Notes under the pieces: generated by a model
The model's input: only the letters and a program-made list of their open reading frames with translations
Told to the model about the DNA's origin: nothing
The model's database searches: none
Program-made: the position numbers and the translations under genes
Assembly (NCBI GenBank): GCA_037975125.1
Contig: CM075860.1
Location: forward strand, 44,675,804-44,739,803
Origin: Latrodectus hesperus
Taxonomy: Eukaryota > Arthropoda > Arachnida > Araneae > Theridiidae
Reading direction: 5' to 3'
Length of the DNA: 64,000 bases
In this document: positions 1 through 14,173 of the stretch, piece after piece
Numbering within the stretch: position 1 is the stretch's first letter
How the letters are laid out: each line of letters begins with the position of its first letter

Positions 1-235
1 CTATCGGAAAGTAGCGAGTTCGAATATCTAGTTAACCGAAGACTCGTCATTTTCACTAATGGTGGCTGGGGCACTAATACTAGTTTGTGGTCGCAATGTC
101 CTCCATGTGAAATGATACCTCTGGGGGTGGCAGGCTAAGTATTGAGTTCTTCTGCTTGGTCTTTGCTTCAAAATCACGAAGACCCCACCCGGCCTTTTCT
201 ATTTAATTAGTAGAGACCAACTCAGGTCCAGGTAC
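1..235 (+). repeat. tRNA-derived SINE-like repeat, cut by window edge
   Basis: A B-box-like pol III promoter string GAGTTCGAATATC lies at 16-28. It is followed by about 200 bp that are more GC-rich than the sequence around them, containing ctctgggggtg near 119-130. The A box would lie left of the window. The class is inferred only from the B-box and the compositional contrast. Confidence 0.4.
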
Positions 236-2489
236 AGGGAAGCAAAGTGGTGAAACAACGGCCCCCCGTTTCATTCAAAAATGAATCAAGTTCAGGAAAG
301 ATTTAAAAAGAAAATCAATTAAACAATTTAAAAACATAATAAATAAATAAAATGAATTAAAAAATCGAAAAAAAAAACTGTTTCTCAGAAGGAAAAAGTT
401 TGCAAATCAGGGATTTTTCAAAATTTTAATTCTTAAATGGGAGTTAAAATTGTAATTAAGTCAGGTATGGTATCAGTATAAGACTCACTAGTCCGTTAAA
501 ACGTGAGTGTTCATAAATTAGAGATTCGTAAAATTGAGTGTCTGCTGTATACATAAGTCTTGATTGAAAACCGGTAAATTTGATAGTAGATGATGACGTT
601 AGAAAAGGGAATAAAAGTTATGTTCCATTTTTTTTAAGTGGATGTAAATTTAATACTGATCAGCTGACAACAGAATGATGAATTTTTTAAGATCTGCCTC
701 GATAAATTTGAGGACAAGATTTTAGCAACGATCTTGTTATATATTTAATTTGCTAAGTATTTTTTGGAAAACCTGAAATCTAAATAAAAAAATAATAATT
801 TAGATAACTTGTATTACTATTTTTTTGTTTTTGAAATTTAAAAAAAAAATTCATTCCGTAATTTTGAAATTTACACCTATTTAGATGCAAGAATTAAATA
901 AATAGCTCTTATAGCAAAACAATTAAGCTTAGGAATATTTTTATTTTGTTGCACATAATTTTTATTTTGAAAAATAAATTAACCTTCCTTATGATGAATA
1001 AAAAAATATTTGGCTAATATTTGTTAAAGAAATCATTAAAAAACATCGTTTGGTTATTACAATTACACTCCAAAAATAATTATTGTTTCTCATTGAATAA
1101 TATTTTATGGAATGAATATTTAAAACTCATACAATTTTGACCATTTACATACGACCTCAGTGATTTTATTGTTAATATAGTAATTATTCTAAGTGAAAGA
1201 TTAGTGGTTCCTACCCCCGTAACTAAATAGCATTATGACTCTTAACTACGCTCTTACACATCAATATATTTTTATTTTGTGTGGGAGGTAGGTTTTGAGT
1301 GAGTGCATGAGAGTTTTCAAAGATGTCTTCTATTCGAGTTTCTCATGTGGATATAGCTAACTAACCATGAAATATTTAAAAAAAAATTAAATTACGGACT
1401 ATTTTATACATTTTTATACACAAGTCTTTATTTGTTCCATGATTTTTACTGAGAATAAAAAAAATGATAACACTTAAAATAACATATAAAATTCCAATTT
1501 ATCAACAAATGGGTTTGATTATCACGAGCAAAATTTAAAAAAATAGATAAGTTGGTTAAATCAGCGTGAAACTTTTATTGAATGCATGGAAATATGATAA
1601 ATTTCTGAGAAGTCAGCAAAATGTGAGCTTTGTACTGAAAAATTTAATCAGAATAGCAGGATAAATGTGTATTTTTCCAACGAAATCATATTATATTTTA
1701 ATAACTATATCTTGAAGTATTTCGCCATATTTATAAAAATTATCTATCTTCATACATAGCGAAAGAAAATGAAATACATTCCAAATTTATCTTTTTCATT
1801 AGTTTTTAATATATAAAATGCCTTTTATTTATTTTTTTATTAAGAGATTGGTATTGTCAAGGATTTATATATTTTGAGTAAGCAATAAGCATGCAGTTGG
1901 TTTTTTAGCAATAAAGGTAAGTGTGAATACGATGCAAAACAACAATGATGAAAAGAATTTCTGATTGATTTCGCGTCTTAATTCGCAAAAAGGAATAAAT
2001 AAAATAATGTTAGATTATTAATACAATTGAAACAAATTCACAAAAGAAAAACTGACGTCAAACAAAAAAAATTTAAGGGAAAGAACTATAGGTGAAATTA
2101 AAATCTTCTAAAATTGAATCATTAAGCGTTCACATTACTGTATATTTTAAAATTTAACTTAACTTTAATTTTAAAATAGTTTAATAAATTTAACTTTAAT
2201 TAAAATTTAACTGAAGGAAGTATATTTTAAAATATGCGATTGGGTATCACATTTCATCAGAAATAAAATATTATAATAGATATTATATTCGATAATAATC
2301 ATTTCATATTTCAATCTGAAAAATAACTTAAATTTAACATTTTAATGAAACACCTTGAAATAGTAAAACAAAAAAAAAGCAGTTACCAAAAATTTCGCAA
2401 TCCAAAATTGGCTAGTGAAATAAATTCTATTAATTTTTTAATAAATATAATTAAATAAAATAATCTATCACTATCACAGGAAAATGAAG
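236..2489. other. AT-rich intergenic sequence, nothing recognised
   Basis: There are no convincing reading frames, RNA genes or terminal repeats here. The base composition is very AT-rich with many A and T runs, as expected of unconstrained arthropod DNA. Confidence 0.6.
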
Positions 2490-2740
2490 GGGATGACGAG
2501 GTACCAGTTGAATGCTGAACGCTTTCGATCAAAAGTTTTCAGGTTCGATTCCCACTTTAAAAGTGAAAATTTGTAATGGATTGATTTGACTTATAGCTCA
2601 CTGTCATTTTTTTCACATGAGAGTTAATTAGAATGGGACGTACAGTTCAAAGTGAACTTCAAAGCCCTGCACACATTCAAGTCAAAAGAGTGATTCGAGC
2701 CCACAAATTGATGAACCGATGACCAGAGGACAACCGGCTA
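2490..2740 (+). repeat. Degenerate tRNA-SINE-like repeat, family X
   Basis: A B-box match GGTTCGATTCCC is at 2542-2553. Downstream, 2624-2650 (starting TTAATTAGAATGGGAC) recurs with few changes at 13780-13806 in the same orientation, and both are preceded by a TCATTTTTT run. Two copies sharing this body support a dispersed repeat family; tRNA ancestry rests only on the B-box. Confidence 0.4.
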
Positions 2741-3756
2741 CTAGATCGGCAGATCGGTAGTGGTTTGGAATTTATTTTAAACTATATAAATCCTGTTTGA
2801 ATTAGCTCTCTTGAAAAAAGTTACCCCAGAGCAGTAAGCAAATAAAGTAAAAAAAGAAACGTTTGATTTAAATTACTGAAGAGAGTTCACAACGAGTATT
2901 CTACTCAAGATTCTTGCTTATAGTATTAGTCAATATTTCTCAAAGTATACGGGCTTAAAGACAAAGATGTCTTGCTCAATCACATTATTTTAAATATTTA
3001 TTAATTAGAAACAACATTTTCACAAATTTTAAATTGTATCGTATCCATATGAAGTGAAGAAAAAGGACCAATGACAAGTTCTCAACGATTTTATGGGGAT
3101 ATTACAATAAATTTGTTGGTGATTGCTATGACAGAGAGGTGATGCCAAGCTTCGACAGAGAACATTATATTAATAAATTCAGAATTATTCTCTGTGTTCT
3201 CCTTAATATGTTTCTTGTAAAATAAATCCTTCTAAGTTTATCGTCTTGATCTAGGGCTGGAATGGTTTGGACTTGTATCGTATCTCAATATTTTTCAAAA
3301 AACTTTGTGCTTATTCAAAATAAGTATATTCAATTATTTTGCTTCTTACCCAATCAGAGCCTCTGGAATCGTATCAGAATCTGATATGTTCAACATCAAC
3401 ATCACTTATGCCGGCATGTACAGGATTCGTCTTATCTAAAGTACTACTTTATAGCTTCATTTCCTACCTCAAGTTATTGTTACTCGATGAAGGATCATAA
3501 ATTCTTTTGTTATTTCAATATGTGTATGTTACTGATTTCTCATTTCAGTAAACTACTATGTTGTCAGTGCTTTCTCTTGCGGTATTGTTCTCTTCAATTT
3601 CTAATCTACTAGAACAGGGATGGTCAAGATTCTTAATAATCAGAGCCATTTTTCAAAATTTGGAATTTTTCGCGAGCCGCAATTAAATGCGTATTTAAAA
3701 AAATAAGTAAAAAAGGTATTAAAGTTTTTTTTTACAGAAATTACACCGATTGAAAA

Positions 3757-4061
3757 GCCAACCGATGGCTGAGTGGTTAGCGTTCCTAACTCCTGAGCTG
3801 TTGGTTTCGGGTTTGAATCCCGGTTCGGGCAGGGATATTACTTTTTTTTCTCTGTTTTCTCTGTTCTTTCCTCTGTGATGCTGTATGAATGTGGCCCACT
3901 CTATAAACGGGTTTGTGGTGGTATGGCGCGGGCAACGCTACTCGCCTCCGTGACTTGCTTCACAGGTCCCCGCTGGGTAACGACAAATGAGTAGCAATTT
4001 TAGCCTTGTTGTGGCACAGGGTTCGTCACCCATGTGCCCGCCGTTGGAAAAAAAAACATTT
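3757..4061 (+). repeat. tRNA-derived SINE inserted in the hAT remnant
   Basis: The head has both internal pol III promoter boxes: an A-box at 3766-3777 (TGGCTGAGTGGT) and a B-box at 3810-3820 (GGTTTGAATCC), with about 43 bp between them as in a tRNA. A T-run follows at 3841-3850. The body is GC-richer than its surroundings and ends in a short A tail (about 4049-4056). It is flanked by ATTGAAAA at 3749-3756 and 4062-4069, a target-site duplication that marks it as younger than the hAT copy around it. Confidence 0.8.
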
Positions 4062-4849
4062 ATTGAAAACATATAAATAATAGTACAAAATATATATGTA
4101 TTGAATTTAAACATTAAACATTTATCTTACTTCTCTTGATAATTCTTTAAAATTTCGTGGATAATTGGTGACAGCACTTCTCAATTATTCTTTGAGGAGC
4201 TAATTCGTTAATATTGATCAGTGTTTAGATTTCACGAATTTGAAAGTGGAATAAAATGGTTCATCTCAGTATTTTGTTCCGAATATTGAAATAATTCGAT
4301 TAGCAGCCTTTTTTAATTCAGCATTCTTCGATTCTGGTACTAATTTCCGAAATTCAGCTATCGGTTTTAATTCAGTTTTGATTGTAGAGCTTGATTTTCT
4401 TGTATCCCTATTAATTCTAGTTCTCCAGATGCTTTTTGGATCATAATTATACTGGAAATGGAAAATTATTTTCCGTTTCCGAATTATACTTTAGTTTTAA
4501 AGCTTTATCTTCTTGCATCTCCATTAATTCGAATTCTTTATATGCTTTTTGAATCATAATTATATTCGAAATGGAAAACTCACTTTTAATTTTGTTAATT
4601 TTATGGATTCAGAAAAAAAAATCAAGAGACAATTTAATATATGTATTTCACGTCTTGAACTCTTTGTTGGAATTCCGTCAATACTGCTTCCAGCTTTTTT
4701 ATATACTGGTTTTTTCTTGCTTAATATTGGAACAAATGTTTTTAATTCTAGAAAAATGACAAAATGCTTTATTTTTAACGTCCTTTTGAAAAAGTTTTAA
4801 TTTAGTTTAAAAGCTAAATATACACTATGAGAGGTTAGATGTTATTTTA

Positions 4850-5290
4850 CTGTCTCCTTACAATTGTAAATTCAGTGTTTGCAAATGTTCCATGACATCA
4901 GTCAAAAACATTAAGCCTTGTAATAACTCGTCATCGTCTAATTCTGTGTAAATAGGTTATTTCTTTTTCTTTTAGAAATGCAGTTATAGGATCAAACAGA
5001 TCTACAAATCGATTTCATACATTGTAGATAGATAACCATTTAACAATGCAAAAGAAATTATTGTCATTTGGAAGTTATTCGTTCTTTAATTCTATAAGCA
5101 AATTTTTGAATTGTCGATGATTTTTTGCTTTGGTGTGAATGCAATTTACAATGTGTTTCACTGTTTTCATAACATCAGGATATTTTAAATATTTTGTAAC
5201 GAGATGTTTTCGGTGAATTATGCAATAAATCGGCTTGAATTGTGGAATTGAACTCGGGTACATTATCGAGAGCCACAAATAATCCTTCAA
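4850..5290 (-). pseudogene. Decayed hAT transposase (GTF2IRD2/ZBED-like)
   Basis: On the minus strand, 5290-5075 keeps an open frame with a CIIHRKHLV motif followed by KAKNHRQFKNLL. This matches the middle of hAT transposases of the GTF2I-repeat/ZBED-like group (His in an IH-x-ALxSK context, then 'NHRQF'). Further 3' near 4935-4870 another frame gives a DDELLQGLMFLTDVMEHL string, also typical of that group. The two are separated by frameshifts and stops, so no product is expected. Family membership is from motif recognition, not alignment. Confidence 0.65.
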
Positions 5291-5322
5291 AGAGCTGCAG
5301 GTTGGCCACCCCTGTACTAGAA

Positions 5323-6785
5323 CATCAGATGGAATAAATTATCGAACCAATACATTAAAATAAATAACTTTGCATTCTAATATTTGCCAATAAGCAAAAG
5401 AAAAACGTTATTTATAAAGGAAACTAGAAAAACAAAATTAATAACATGGGCAGACGACATTTACAAAATAAATTATATTCAAATGATAAAAATAATTTGT
5501 AGATGGCAACGTTTATTAAAAGTGATTCTATAAATAAATGCCATAAGTTTGTTTTTATTTTGTCAAAATGAGTTCCATATTTTATAGATATCCAGTAAAA
5601 GATTTTGAAAGTGTTGTTTAAGACCATTTACCACCTAATCTTCGTAGATTGTGGGAGATTATACATATATGCATTTTATCAGTGTTTATTGTGTTTCATC
5701 AGCTATTATGTGGTATCACGTGATCTGAGAGAAATGAAGTGCCACAAGCTATAATGTAAGTTTCATAAATTAAGTTGTTCGTTAATGCAGTATAAAGATT
5801 TAAAAATTATTTGCTTAAGAGCATTTATCTTAAAAATGTTCTTTGTACAGCAAAGAGTTTTGTACTAGTCTAAAGCTTGAACATTTGCTTATATTCAATT
5901 ATAAACCAGTTTAAATAAGTATAGATGAGCATTAATGAATAACATTAATATTTATTAAAAAATATATTTAAAAATAAAGAAATAAAAATAAATAATAAAG
6001 AAAGCAAATAAACTAAATGGAAAAGAAAACAAGTTAAAATTATCTAATTATTCATAATCAGTAATTTTTTAATTATTTTAGGTAAAAAAAAATCAATGTT
6101 TTTTTTTCTTTTATTATCTAATTACTTTTATTTTTGAAAGGGAAATTGAAATAATTCTATTTTTATAGCATTTAATTTATTTTTACATTTAAGTGTTTAA
6201 TTAATTTGTCAGAATAGTAATAATTATCATCTTTTGTCAATGTAAAATAAACTAATAACTTATCTTGTAGGAACTTATGCAAAACATTTATTACAATTAA
6301 GATATGTTTATAAGTCAAGAAATTAATGAAAAATAAACTTACATTTAATACCAATTCTGGAAACTGCTATATGTACTGCGTAATATATGAAATATATGTT
6401 AAATTTAACATGTCAAATTATCTTGCTTTATTTTCGTTTAATTTGATGTGGAGTGAGGGCTATGAGAATTTATTTTATTTTTTGACATTTCTCTTATGAT
6501 AGATCACATCTTTTAAAGACAGTCGGATCAATCAAAATGAGTTTTTTATTTTGTTATTTTATAGGCCACTGGGATTTTGAATCTAAATAACAAAAACGTA
6601 GGGAATAAGCTAAATTTTGACTTATTCTATTCGATTGTATAAATAATAGATCGCAGTGCTCTTAAAAATATTGGCAATTTATTAATTATAATTTGATGAA
6701 CTGAAGTTAGTGCCATTTTATTCCATTTATCGCTTTGTAAAGAATTTCAAATGATATGTTCATATTACATATATAGATAGCGGTA
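5323..6785. other. AT-rich intergenic sequence, nothing recognised
   Basis: Only short AT-rich frames without domain features are present. No terminal repeats or RNA structures stood out. Confidence 0.55.
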
Positions 6786-7100
6786 CAGGTGAGCCCCTGA
6801 CTGTATCTTAAAGGTTAACAAGTTTGGAATACTCTCCCATCACAAAGACATGGACCACGATCACTCCTGAGCTGGCGCCTTCCTCTTCACATCCACGCCA
6901 CATCAGCGGAAGGACATTGGACGTCGCCTATTAACGTGGACATGTCTCCAATTCATGGAGCTCCAGCAACCCAATGAGGGAGCGTACGTGGTCACCCTCC
7001 CAATCACTGCCCGCGGCAAATGATGCTTCATTTTGCTGATCTTGACGAGAAGCGGCGTGAAGCTACTTAGCCAATGGAGCACTATGTTCATATTAACATG
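6786..7100 (-). repeat. GC-richer unidentified repeat fragment
   Basis: This 300 bp island is clearly more GC-rich than the flanks. It includes a string near 6900-6945 (GGAAGGACATTGGACGTCG) that reads like the body of a dispersed repeat. A 62-residue minus-strand frame (7091-6903) has no recognisable domain and is probably incidental. I cannot name the class. Confidence 0.3.
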
Positions 7101-7382
7101 GCCACTATATTTGTACCTAAATTTAAAAATTGATTAATACTATGAATTAATTATAATATTTTAATAATAATAATAAAAATTGATTAATTATATAATCTGC
7201 ATAATGAAGTAAATTTATCATATGTGTTGATTTCACCAATGTTTTTATTGTTATTAACTCGGAAATGAAGTAATCAACATAAAGTCATTGTTACAGATAA
7301 ATATCTAATGAAACTGGTTTGCCAGGTAATAAATTAGAATTATTTAATTCTGTGTTGTTTTTTTTTTAAATTTTATTTATAT

Positions 7383-8869
<1,487 letters not shown>

Positions 8870-9425
8870 GCAGGGTTACAGCTGCTAACCGATGCTTTTT
8901 CGGCTTAAAAAAGTACCTAAAATCTAGTTTCGTCAGTCGAAAAACAAAAATTTTGATATACAAATGCTTGATTCGTGCCTATTCTCACTTACTCATCTGA
9001 AACGTGGACATTGACTGAGAAGGACAAAGAAACCATCTCCATTTTCGAAAGAAAAACTTTAAGAAGCATCTTTGGTGGAATAAAATGTGAGAATACATGG
9101 CGAAGAAGAACTAATTCTGAGCTCTATAAACTATATAAAGAACCAGATATTGTTAAATTTATCTCAATACAGAGATTAAAATGGGCAGTACATTTGAGCC
9201 GGATGAACGATAATCGGGTGACGAAAAAATTTTTCTTGGCTCGCCCCATGGGCACCAGAAGAAGAGGACGACCGAAACTCCGATGGCGTGACTGCCTTGA
9301 AAACGACCTAAAAACACTAAAAGTGACAAACTGGATGACCTTGTCCAAAAATACTCTGGTATGCACTTCTGAGGAAGGCAAAGGCCCACCCTGGGCTGTC
9401 AGGTCAATAAAGAAGAAGAAATTTT
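8870..9425 (+). pseudogene. C-terminal part of an RTE-like non-LTR reverse transcriptase
   Basis: The frame starting near 8870 reads RVTAANRCFFGLKKYLKS and then, after a frameshift near 8970, SSETWTLTEKDKETISIFER, WRRRTNSELYKLYK, RLKWAVHLSRM and RRRGRPKLRWRDCLE. This is the conserved tail after the RT domain of RTE/BovB-like and related endonuclease-RT elements ('SETWTLT ... FERK ... WRRR-N-EL ... RGRPKxRW'). Upstream RT motifs are absent, so the copy is 5'-truncated. The 3' end at about 9402-9420 finishes in AATAAAGAAGAAGAA, probably the element's GAA-type tail. The frameshift and truncation make it non-functional. The clade assignment is tentative. Confidence 0.75.
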
Positions 9426-9621
9426 ACATTGCTTGTAAAATATATAATTATGTGATGATATTTCTATCATCTCATAATTATGCTAACATTTAGAATTATA
9501 GGAATATATATTCCCATATTTCATTATTCATATCTTTCATCATTGCATTTGTTATTTTAACATTCCTAAAGTGAAATTTGGAATCACTTCTAAAATAAGA
9601 ATTGAGTGCATCTATTTCGTT

Positions 9622-9992
9622 GTTGTTGTTATTTATGACACTTGGACAAGTCAAACTCGCTAGCCGATTGCTATGCGCAAATAAGTCAGAAGGGGTTTTC
9701 TTCTTTTTTCGCTTAATCAGAACACAATGAAGGTGAAAGTAGGTCTTTGCTCTAAGGCTCCTCCAATAGATGGCACCACAAGAGGATTCACTTCCTAAAT
9801 TTTTACTTTGATCTGGAGGGGGAGGAAATTTTCATCAGGCCATTACACCCATGGTAACTCCTCAACACGGGACCACAGAACTTTCGATTCCACAGATTTA
9901 ACGTAATTGGGGATCGAACCCACTGGCATTGGGAAGCATTAGAAACCTTTCGGACTGAAGGCCGATGCTCTAACCACTAAGCCCTGTATCTA
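9622..9992 (-). repeat. tRNA-derived SINE, minus strand
   Basis: Read on the minus strand, an A-box-like GGGCTTAGTGGTTA (complement of 9970-9983) is followed by a B-box GGGTTCGATCC (complement of 9911-9921). A non-tRNA body of about 250 bp follows and ends in an AACAAC-type tail near 9622-9635. Order, spacing and tail are those of a tRNA SINE. I could not define a target duplication. Confidence 0.65.
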
Positions 9993-10620
9993 TTCCTGTA
10001 TCACGGCCCTGTATCTATTTCCATATGTTTGGCAAGAATTATGCAAAATGCTAATATTAAAATGTTCATTGATTTTGGGTAGATTTCCAATAACCACTGT
10101 TCAACCTACATTCATGCTATTATGTCTGTGGAGTGTCATAAAATATTGATTGGTTATAATTAATTTCTGTTTGGTGTGGATGACATAAATTGATAAGCAG
10201 CAATGACCGTTGGTCTTCAAACATTAAACTAAAAGCTAAATGTCGTTTCTTTTATATACCAATTTGTTATTTCATCTATAATTCATAACCACTTTCGATT
10301 TTGAGCATTGACATCCACGCTTTGAAATCTTTACTTGATATACTGCTCATTTCCGCACTTGGAAGCTAATTCGACCAGAATTTCTACTTTAAAATCAATG
10401 CCCAGAAACATTCAAGCAGAATCGAATCGTTGAACTGAAGGCCTGAAGCCAAGTGTTCAATTATTATCAGCTGGGTTCATAAGTTATTAAAGATAACAAC
10501 GTCATAATGCTCAGATATGTCTATGTTGGCAAAAAATCGGTTATGCATTTTAAGAATTAAGTTATTAAATACGGAAAACGATTGTGTAAATAAGCAATGG
10601 GGCATAAAATGACTTAATGT
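9993..10620. other. AT-rich intergenic sequence, nothing recognised
   Basis: No supported gene, repeat boundary or RNA was seen. Confidence 0.5.
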
Positions 10621-10765
10621 AGAGCCATTCTTTTAGAAGAGGAAAGTCACGAGTTCGATTCCAGCTACTACTGAATAATGTTGTGTTTTTCTTCCATATG
10701 CATCTTCGTTAGAATCTGAACTTTACAATTTTTCAAAAAATTTTCTGACAACTCATAAATAAATT
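10621..10765 (+). repeat. SINE-like fragment with a B-box
   Basis: A B-box-like GAGTTCGATTCC is at 10651-10662, preceded by a weak A-box-like stretch. This is too short and degenerate to assign further. Confidence 0.3.
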
Positions 10766-11210
10766 CAATTATTCATGAAAACACCTTCACTGAGGTATTT
10801 CTTGAGCTCAATGAGTACAGCACTCACTGACGTACAGTACTGGCACTCAAATGGCTTACAGCAGCATTCAGTCACGGCCAATGAAAAACACGCGGCCATG
10901 ATTCAGCGATGGTCATGGTTCAACTTCCAAGCTATTTATTTCATTGTGTCGAAACCCCTGTTTCTTTACATTTCCAGTATCTGCATAGAGACAGGAATTG
11001 CTCTTTCGCTTTCGGCATGCAAGTCTGTCAGAGTGGGTGCTCGGGAATTTTCTAAGTTTACACCTTTGCGATGAGTGAATACAGCCCTCTCAAAAGGCAA
11101 ACGCGCAGTGGATACTTTTACAACTGTTAGACCATCCATTATGCGGCGTTTAAAGTGTCATTTATTTGAAGTAATTTTGTTCTTTTCTTAATCCATGTAT
11201 GTTTGTAACG
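10766..11210. other. Intergenic sequence with a short unsupported frame
   Basis: A 99-codon plus-strand frame at 10775-11074 starts with ATG but shows no domain, signal peptide or repeat pattern that I recognise. Its serine-rich composition gives no clue. I leave it uncalled. Confidence 0.35.
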
Positions 11211-11250
11211 GTGGATGCGTGGGAGTTTTCCAGGTTTCCTTCCTTGTCGA
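11211..11250 (+). repeat. Dispersed repeat core, copy 1 of 3
   Basis: A string of the form GTGGATG, a few bases, then GGGAGTTTTCCAGGTTTC occurs here and again, with small changes, at 13513-13550 and 14174-14210. All three are in the same orientation. This is probably the conserved part of one old dispersed repeat. Confidence 0.5.
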
Positions 11251-12787
11251 GTAGAAACAGAGTTCACTATTTATGGAATTGAAAGACCAGTTTGAAGTAG
11301 ATGTACAGAGACTTTACAAGAACCGTTAAAAAGGATTACCGCGAAAAGTCAAATATGAACAACAATTGATTAGGGACCCTTTAAAAGAATGTATCCCTAA
11401 GCCATATTTACTTAACGTATAGATTAATTCGCCATGATCAATCTGTGTATGGTTAATAGTGAATGTTTAATCTACATCAGTGTTTTTCGACTGGATTTAT
11501 TCCAGGGACCAGTAAAATATTTCGGTACCTTTTTAGCGGACTGGTAAGTATAATAAATTCAACCCATCGGCACAATTTTTTCTCATAAATAAATCATGAA
11601 GACAAAAATAATTTTTGAAGAATAATTAGAGAATTAAAAAAATAATTTTATAAATTATTACTATAGATATTCAGCATTTAAGTAATCAGCGATACTCAAT
11701 GCAGACAGCGGCGCACTAACTGGTGTACTAAGTGCAAGGCAAGGCAATTTATGAAAGGCAATTAGGTACATGGTTGCCAATTTGTTTTATTTTCCATCGT
11801 TGATCATATTATTTTCTAAACTAGTTAACTACTGTTATTGTAATGTAGGTGCTGTTTTAATATCGGTTGTTGAACGATAACACTTTGGATTTTGGACAAG
11901 TTTATATTGATATTTGGCTGACTGGCGGTTAAGAAATTTTGATCTGTATTACCCTAAGCAACAAGAGGATTGTTAATGATGTCAAGAATTACCTTTAACT
12001 CCAAAATATCACTGCTCTTATCAACTATCATGTCGTCGTCACTCTAAATTATCAAAACTCCTGACATCAAATGTAATAAAAACATTTTTTCTAAAAAAAA
12101 AAAAATTCTCGTTTTTGTACTTTGATCAATTATTATTATTTTTTAACTTTAAGAACATTGTTATCACCAGACATAAATTCTTATCGTATAAAATTCTCTG
12201 CATTTAATGCTTCTCGGGTTCTTTTGTTTCTAGAAGAGAAAGAGAACCGATATTGGTCTCATTGTTTTTCCATTGACGCGTGTTTAAAAATAGAACTCTG
12301 AAAGTTATAAATCTCTGCTGTTTCAGTGTTCGCGTTTCATTCTGCGTTTGGTACGATGAACAAAATTCGAACGCATAAATTAGAGTTATTATTACACAGT
12401 TGCCAGTTCTCGGCACTTTTTGGCGCTTTGCATGTGAACAAGAGTTTGTTTTTTGGAAGCGACTGTAATGACAATAAATAACGAAAAATTATAAGGAAAC
12501 AGAGGAATTTTGGGAACAAGATGTATATCATCAGCGGCAAAAAATTTTGTCAGCACAAGAAAAAGAAAGGTAATTTTTTTTATCCATTTATGATATCAAA
12601 CAAAGAAAATTATTGATTACTTTGTAATAACTGATATAATACGGTTTTAACATATTATATCAATAAAAACATAACTTTCTCGCAAGTGAGAACAGTAGTC
12701 ACAAAAAAGCATAATAAATAATGAGAGAAAAAGTGAAGTGAAAGGAATATACCGGCAAATTTTCATATAAAAATACAATTTCTAAAG
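11251..12787. other. AT-rich intergenic sequence, nothing firm recognised
   Basis: Near 11476 the text CAGTGTTTTTCGACTGG followed by GGGACCAG resembles one end of a hAT-type element, but no partner end was found. Minus-strand frames at 12204-12540 carry no recognisable motif. Confidence 0.45.
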
Positions 12788-13062
12788 AGGTGGCCTGATT
12801 AGGAAAAGTGATCGGGAAGTAATCAATTCGATACCTGACTATAGAACAGTGATGTTCACCAAGGGCGACTGGCACACCCGATAAATAAGTTATTTGTGCT
12901 AAGCCCTTCTACTGTGCTGTGACTTGGGAAGGAGATTGTAAGCTCAGTTGTTGACTTCTTCATTTGACCATGGTTTCAAATTATGACGTTATTTAGTGTG
13001 TTTAGCGATACCTATTTAAGCCGACTTGAAAAATGTAGGCCTATTTAAGAAGGGGGAAATTA
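12788..13062 (+). repeat. Degenerate SINE-like repeat
   Basis: A weak B-box (CAATTCGATACC, 12824-12835) is followed by about 200 bp that are GC-richer than the flanks. Boundaries and class are uncertain. Confidence 0.3.
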
Positions 13063-13435
13063 TTACAAACAAACTAACAATTTCTAAAAATTCTTTAATA
13101 ATAAAAAAAAAAAGTGTAGTTTGAAGCTGTGATCCATTTGACTTGATGAAGACAGGCGTTCTTTTCGTGATTCAAAATATCAGAATCTATATTCGGCACA
13201 ATCGAAAAACAGCTTTCAGGAAGACTTTATACATTAAAATACTGTAAGATTCAATGTTTCTCCCCGCCAAGCTGACATGTGAAGGTTGGTTGCTGTGGTT
13301 ATAAAATTAACCTTTAAGAATTCAATTTCTACTTCTGTTTTTGATGTTTATAGATTTGTAATCAAATTTAACTAGTAGGTTCCAGTTAGCTATCGGTGTA
13401 AGAAATAGCTTAGAGCGATAACAAACAAACCAAAA

Positions 13436-13735
13436 GCAAAACGATAAGAAATAGCCCTTCGGAGTATAAGGCCCCGGGTTCAATCCCAGCCACTGTTGAA
13501 CAAAGTGAGATGGGTGGATGTTTGGGAGTTTTCTGGTTTCTTCCTTTGCAACACACATAACATGGCCCTCTATCTATGAAAAGTTCTCCCGGAAGTTATA
13601 CCCGGAAGAAGGTTATTAGAAGGTTTTACAATGATTTTCACCTATTAGGCAGAGCATTACGTGTTGTCAAAATCAAAGGAAGGTGCCAACTCTGGTGTGG
13701 GTTCTGTCACTTGGCTGTTGTCTAAGTTATGACTA
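13436..13735 (+). repeat. SINE-like repeat containing the dispersed core, copy 2
   Basis: A B-box-like GGGTTCAATCCC is near 13477-13488. About 25 bp later comes the core shared with 11211-11250 and 14174-14210 (GGGAGTTTTCTGGTTTC). The association of a B-box with the shared core suggests that all three are pieces of one tRNA-SINE family. Confidence 0.5.
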
Positions 13736-13739
13736 GTTT

Positions 13740-13885
13740 GTTTGTTTGTCATTTAACTATCATTTTTTGTACACGAAGGTTAATTAGACTGGGACCTACT
13801 GTTCAATCTGGATTCCGAACAACAACAAACAAACAAGGCGAAGGTGGAATTCGAACTCACGTGATTAGTTGTAGTAGAGGCAGAA
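13740..13885 (+). repeat. Second copy of family X repeat
   Basis: Positions 13780-13806 match 2624-2650, and both are preceded by a TCATTTTTT run. The copy sits directly after the 13436-13735 repeat. A GAATTCGAACTC string near 13848-13859 corresponds to GATTCGAGCCC in the first copy. Confidence 0.45.
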
Positions 13886-14173
13886 GATGGCAAAAATCGG
13901 TGCATGGAAATGGATCGCTATAACCAAACATAACAAGAGAATTACTTTTCACTCTATTAAAAATCATCCTTTTTTAAAGGTGAACTAAAAAAACATAAAA
14001 TAAACGGATATTTTAATTCAAAATAGAATTTTTTTATAGTGATTTAAAACACGTTCCTTGTTTTTAATGGAAGACTGCTGTTCGGTGTGGGGGGTAACGT
14101 GTTCAGTAATGGTCACCTTGAACAGTGGGAGTAAGTTATTACATTTCTGCTTTCCAAAGGGACTTCTATCAAA

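Larger units (their letters stand above)
3615..5314 (-). mobile_element. hAT-superfamily DNA transposon remnant
   Basis: The ends are inverted repeats: CAGGGATGGTCAA on the left, and CAGGGGTGGCCAA when the right end is read on the minus strand. They are flanked by an exact 8 bp duplication TACTAGAA at 3607-3614 and 5315-5322. CAGGG-type ends and 8 bp duplications are characteristic of hAT elements. The interior holds a decayed transposase on the minus strand and a later SINE at 3757-4061. Without the SINE the element is about 1.4 kb, shorter than an autonomous hAT, so it is probably an internally deleted, dead copy. Confidence 0.85.

Noticed and set aside
11470..11570. Possible hAT-type terminal end (CAGTGTTTTTCGACTGG)
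   Set aside because: No matching inverted partner or 8 bp duplication found within the next kilobase.
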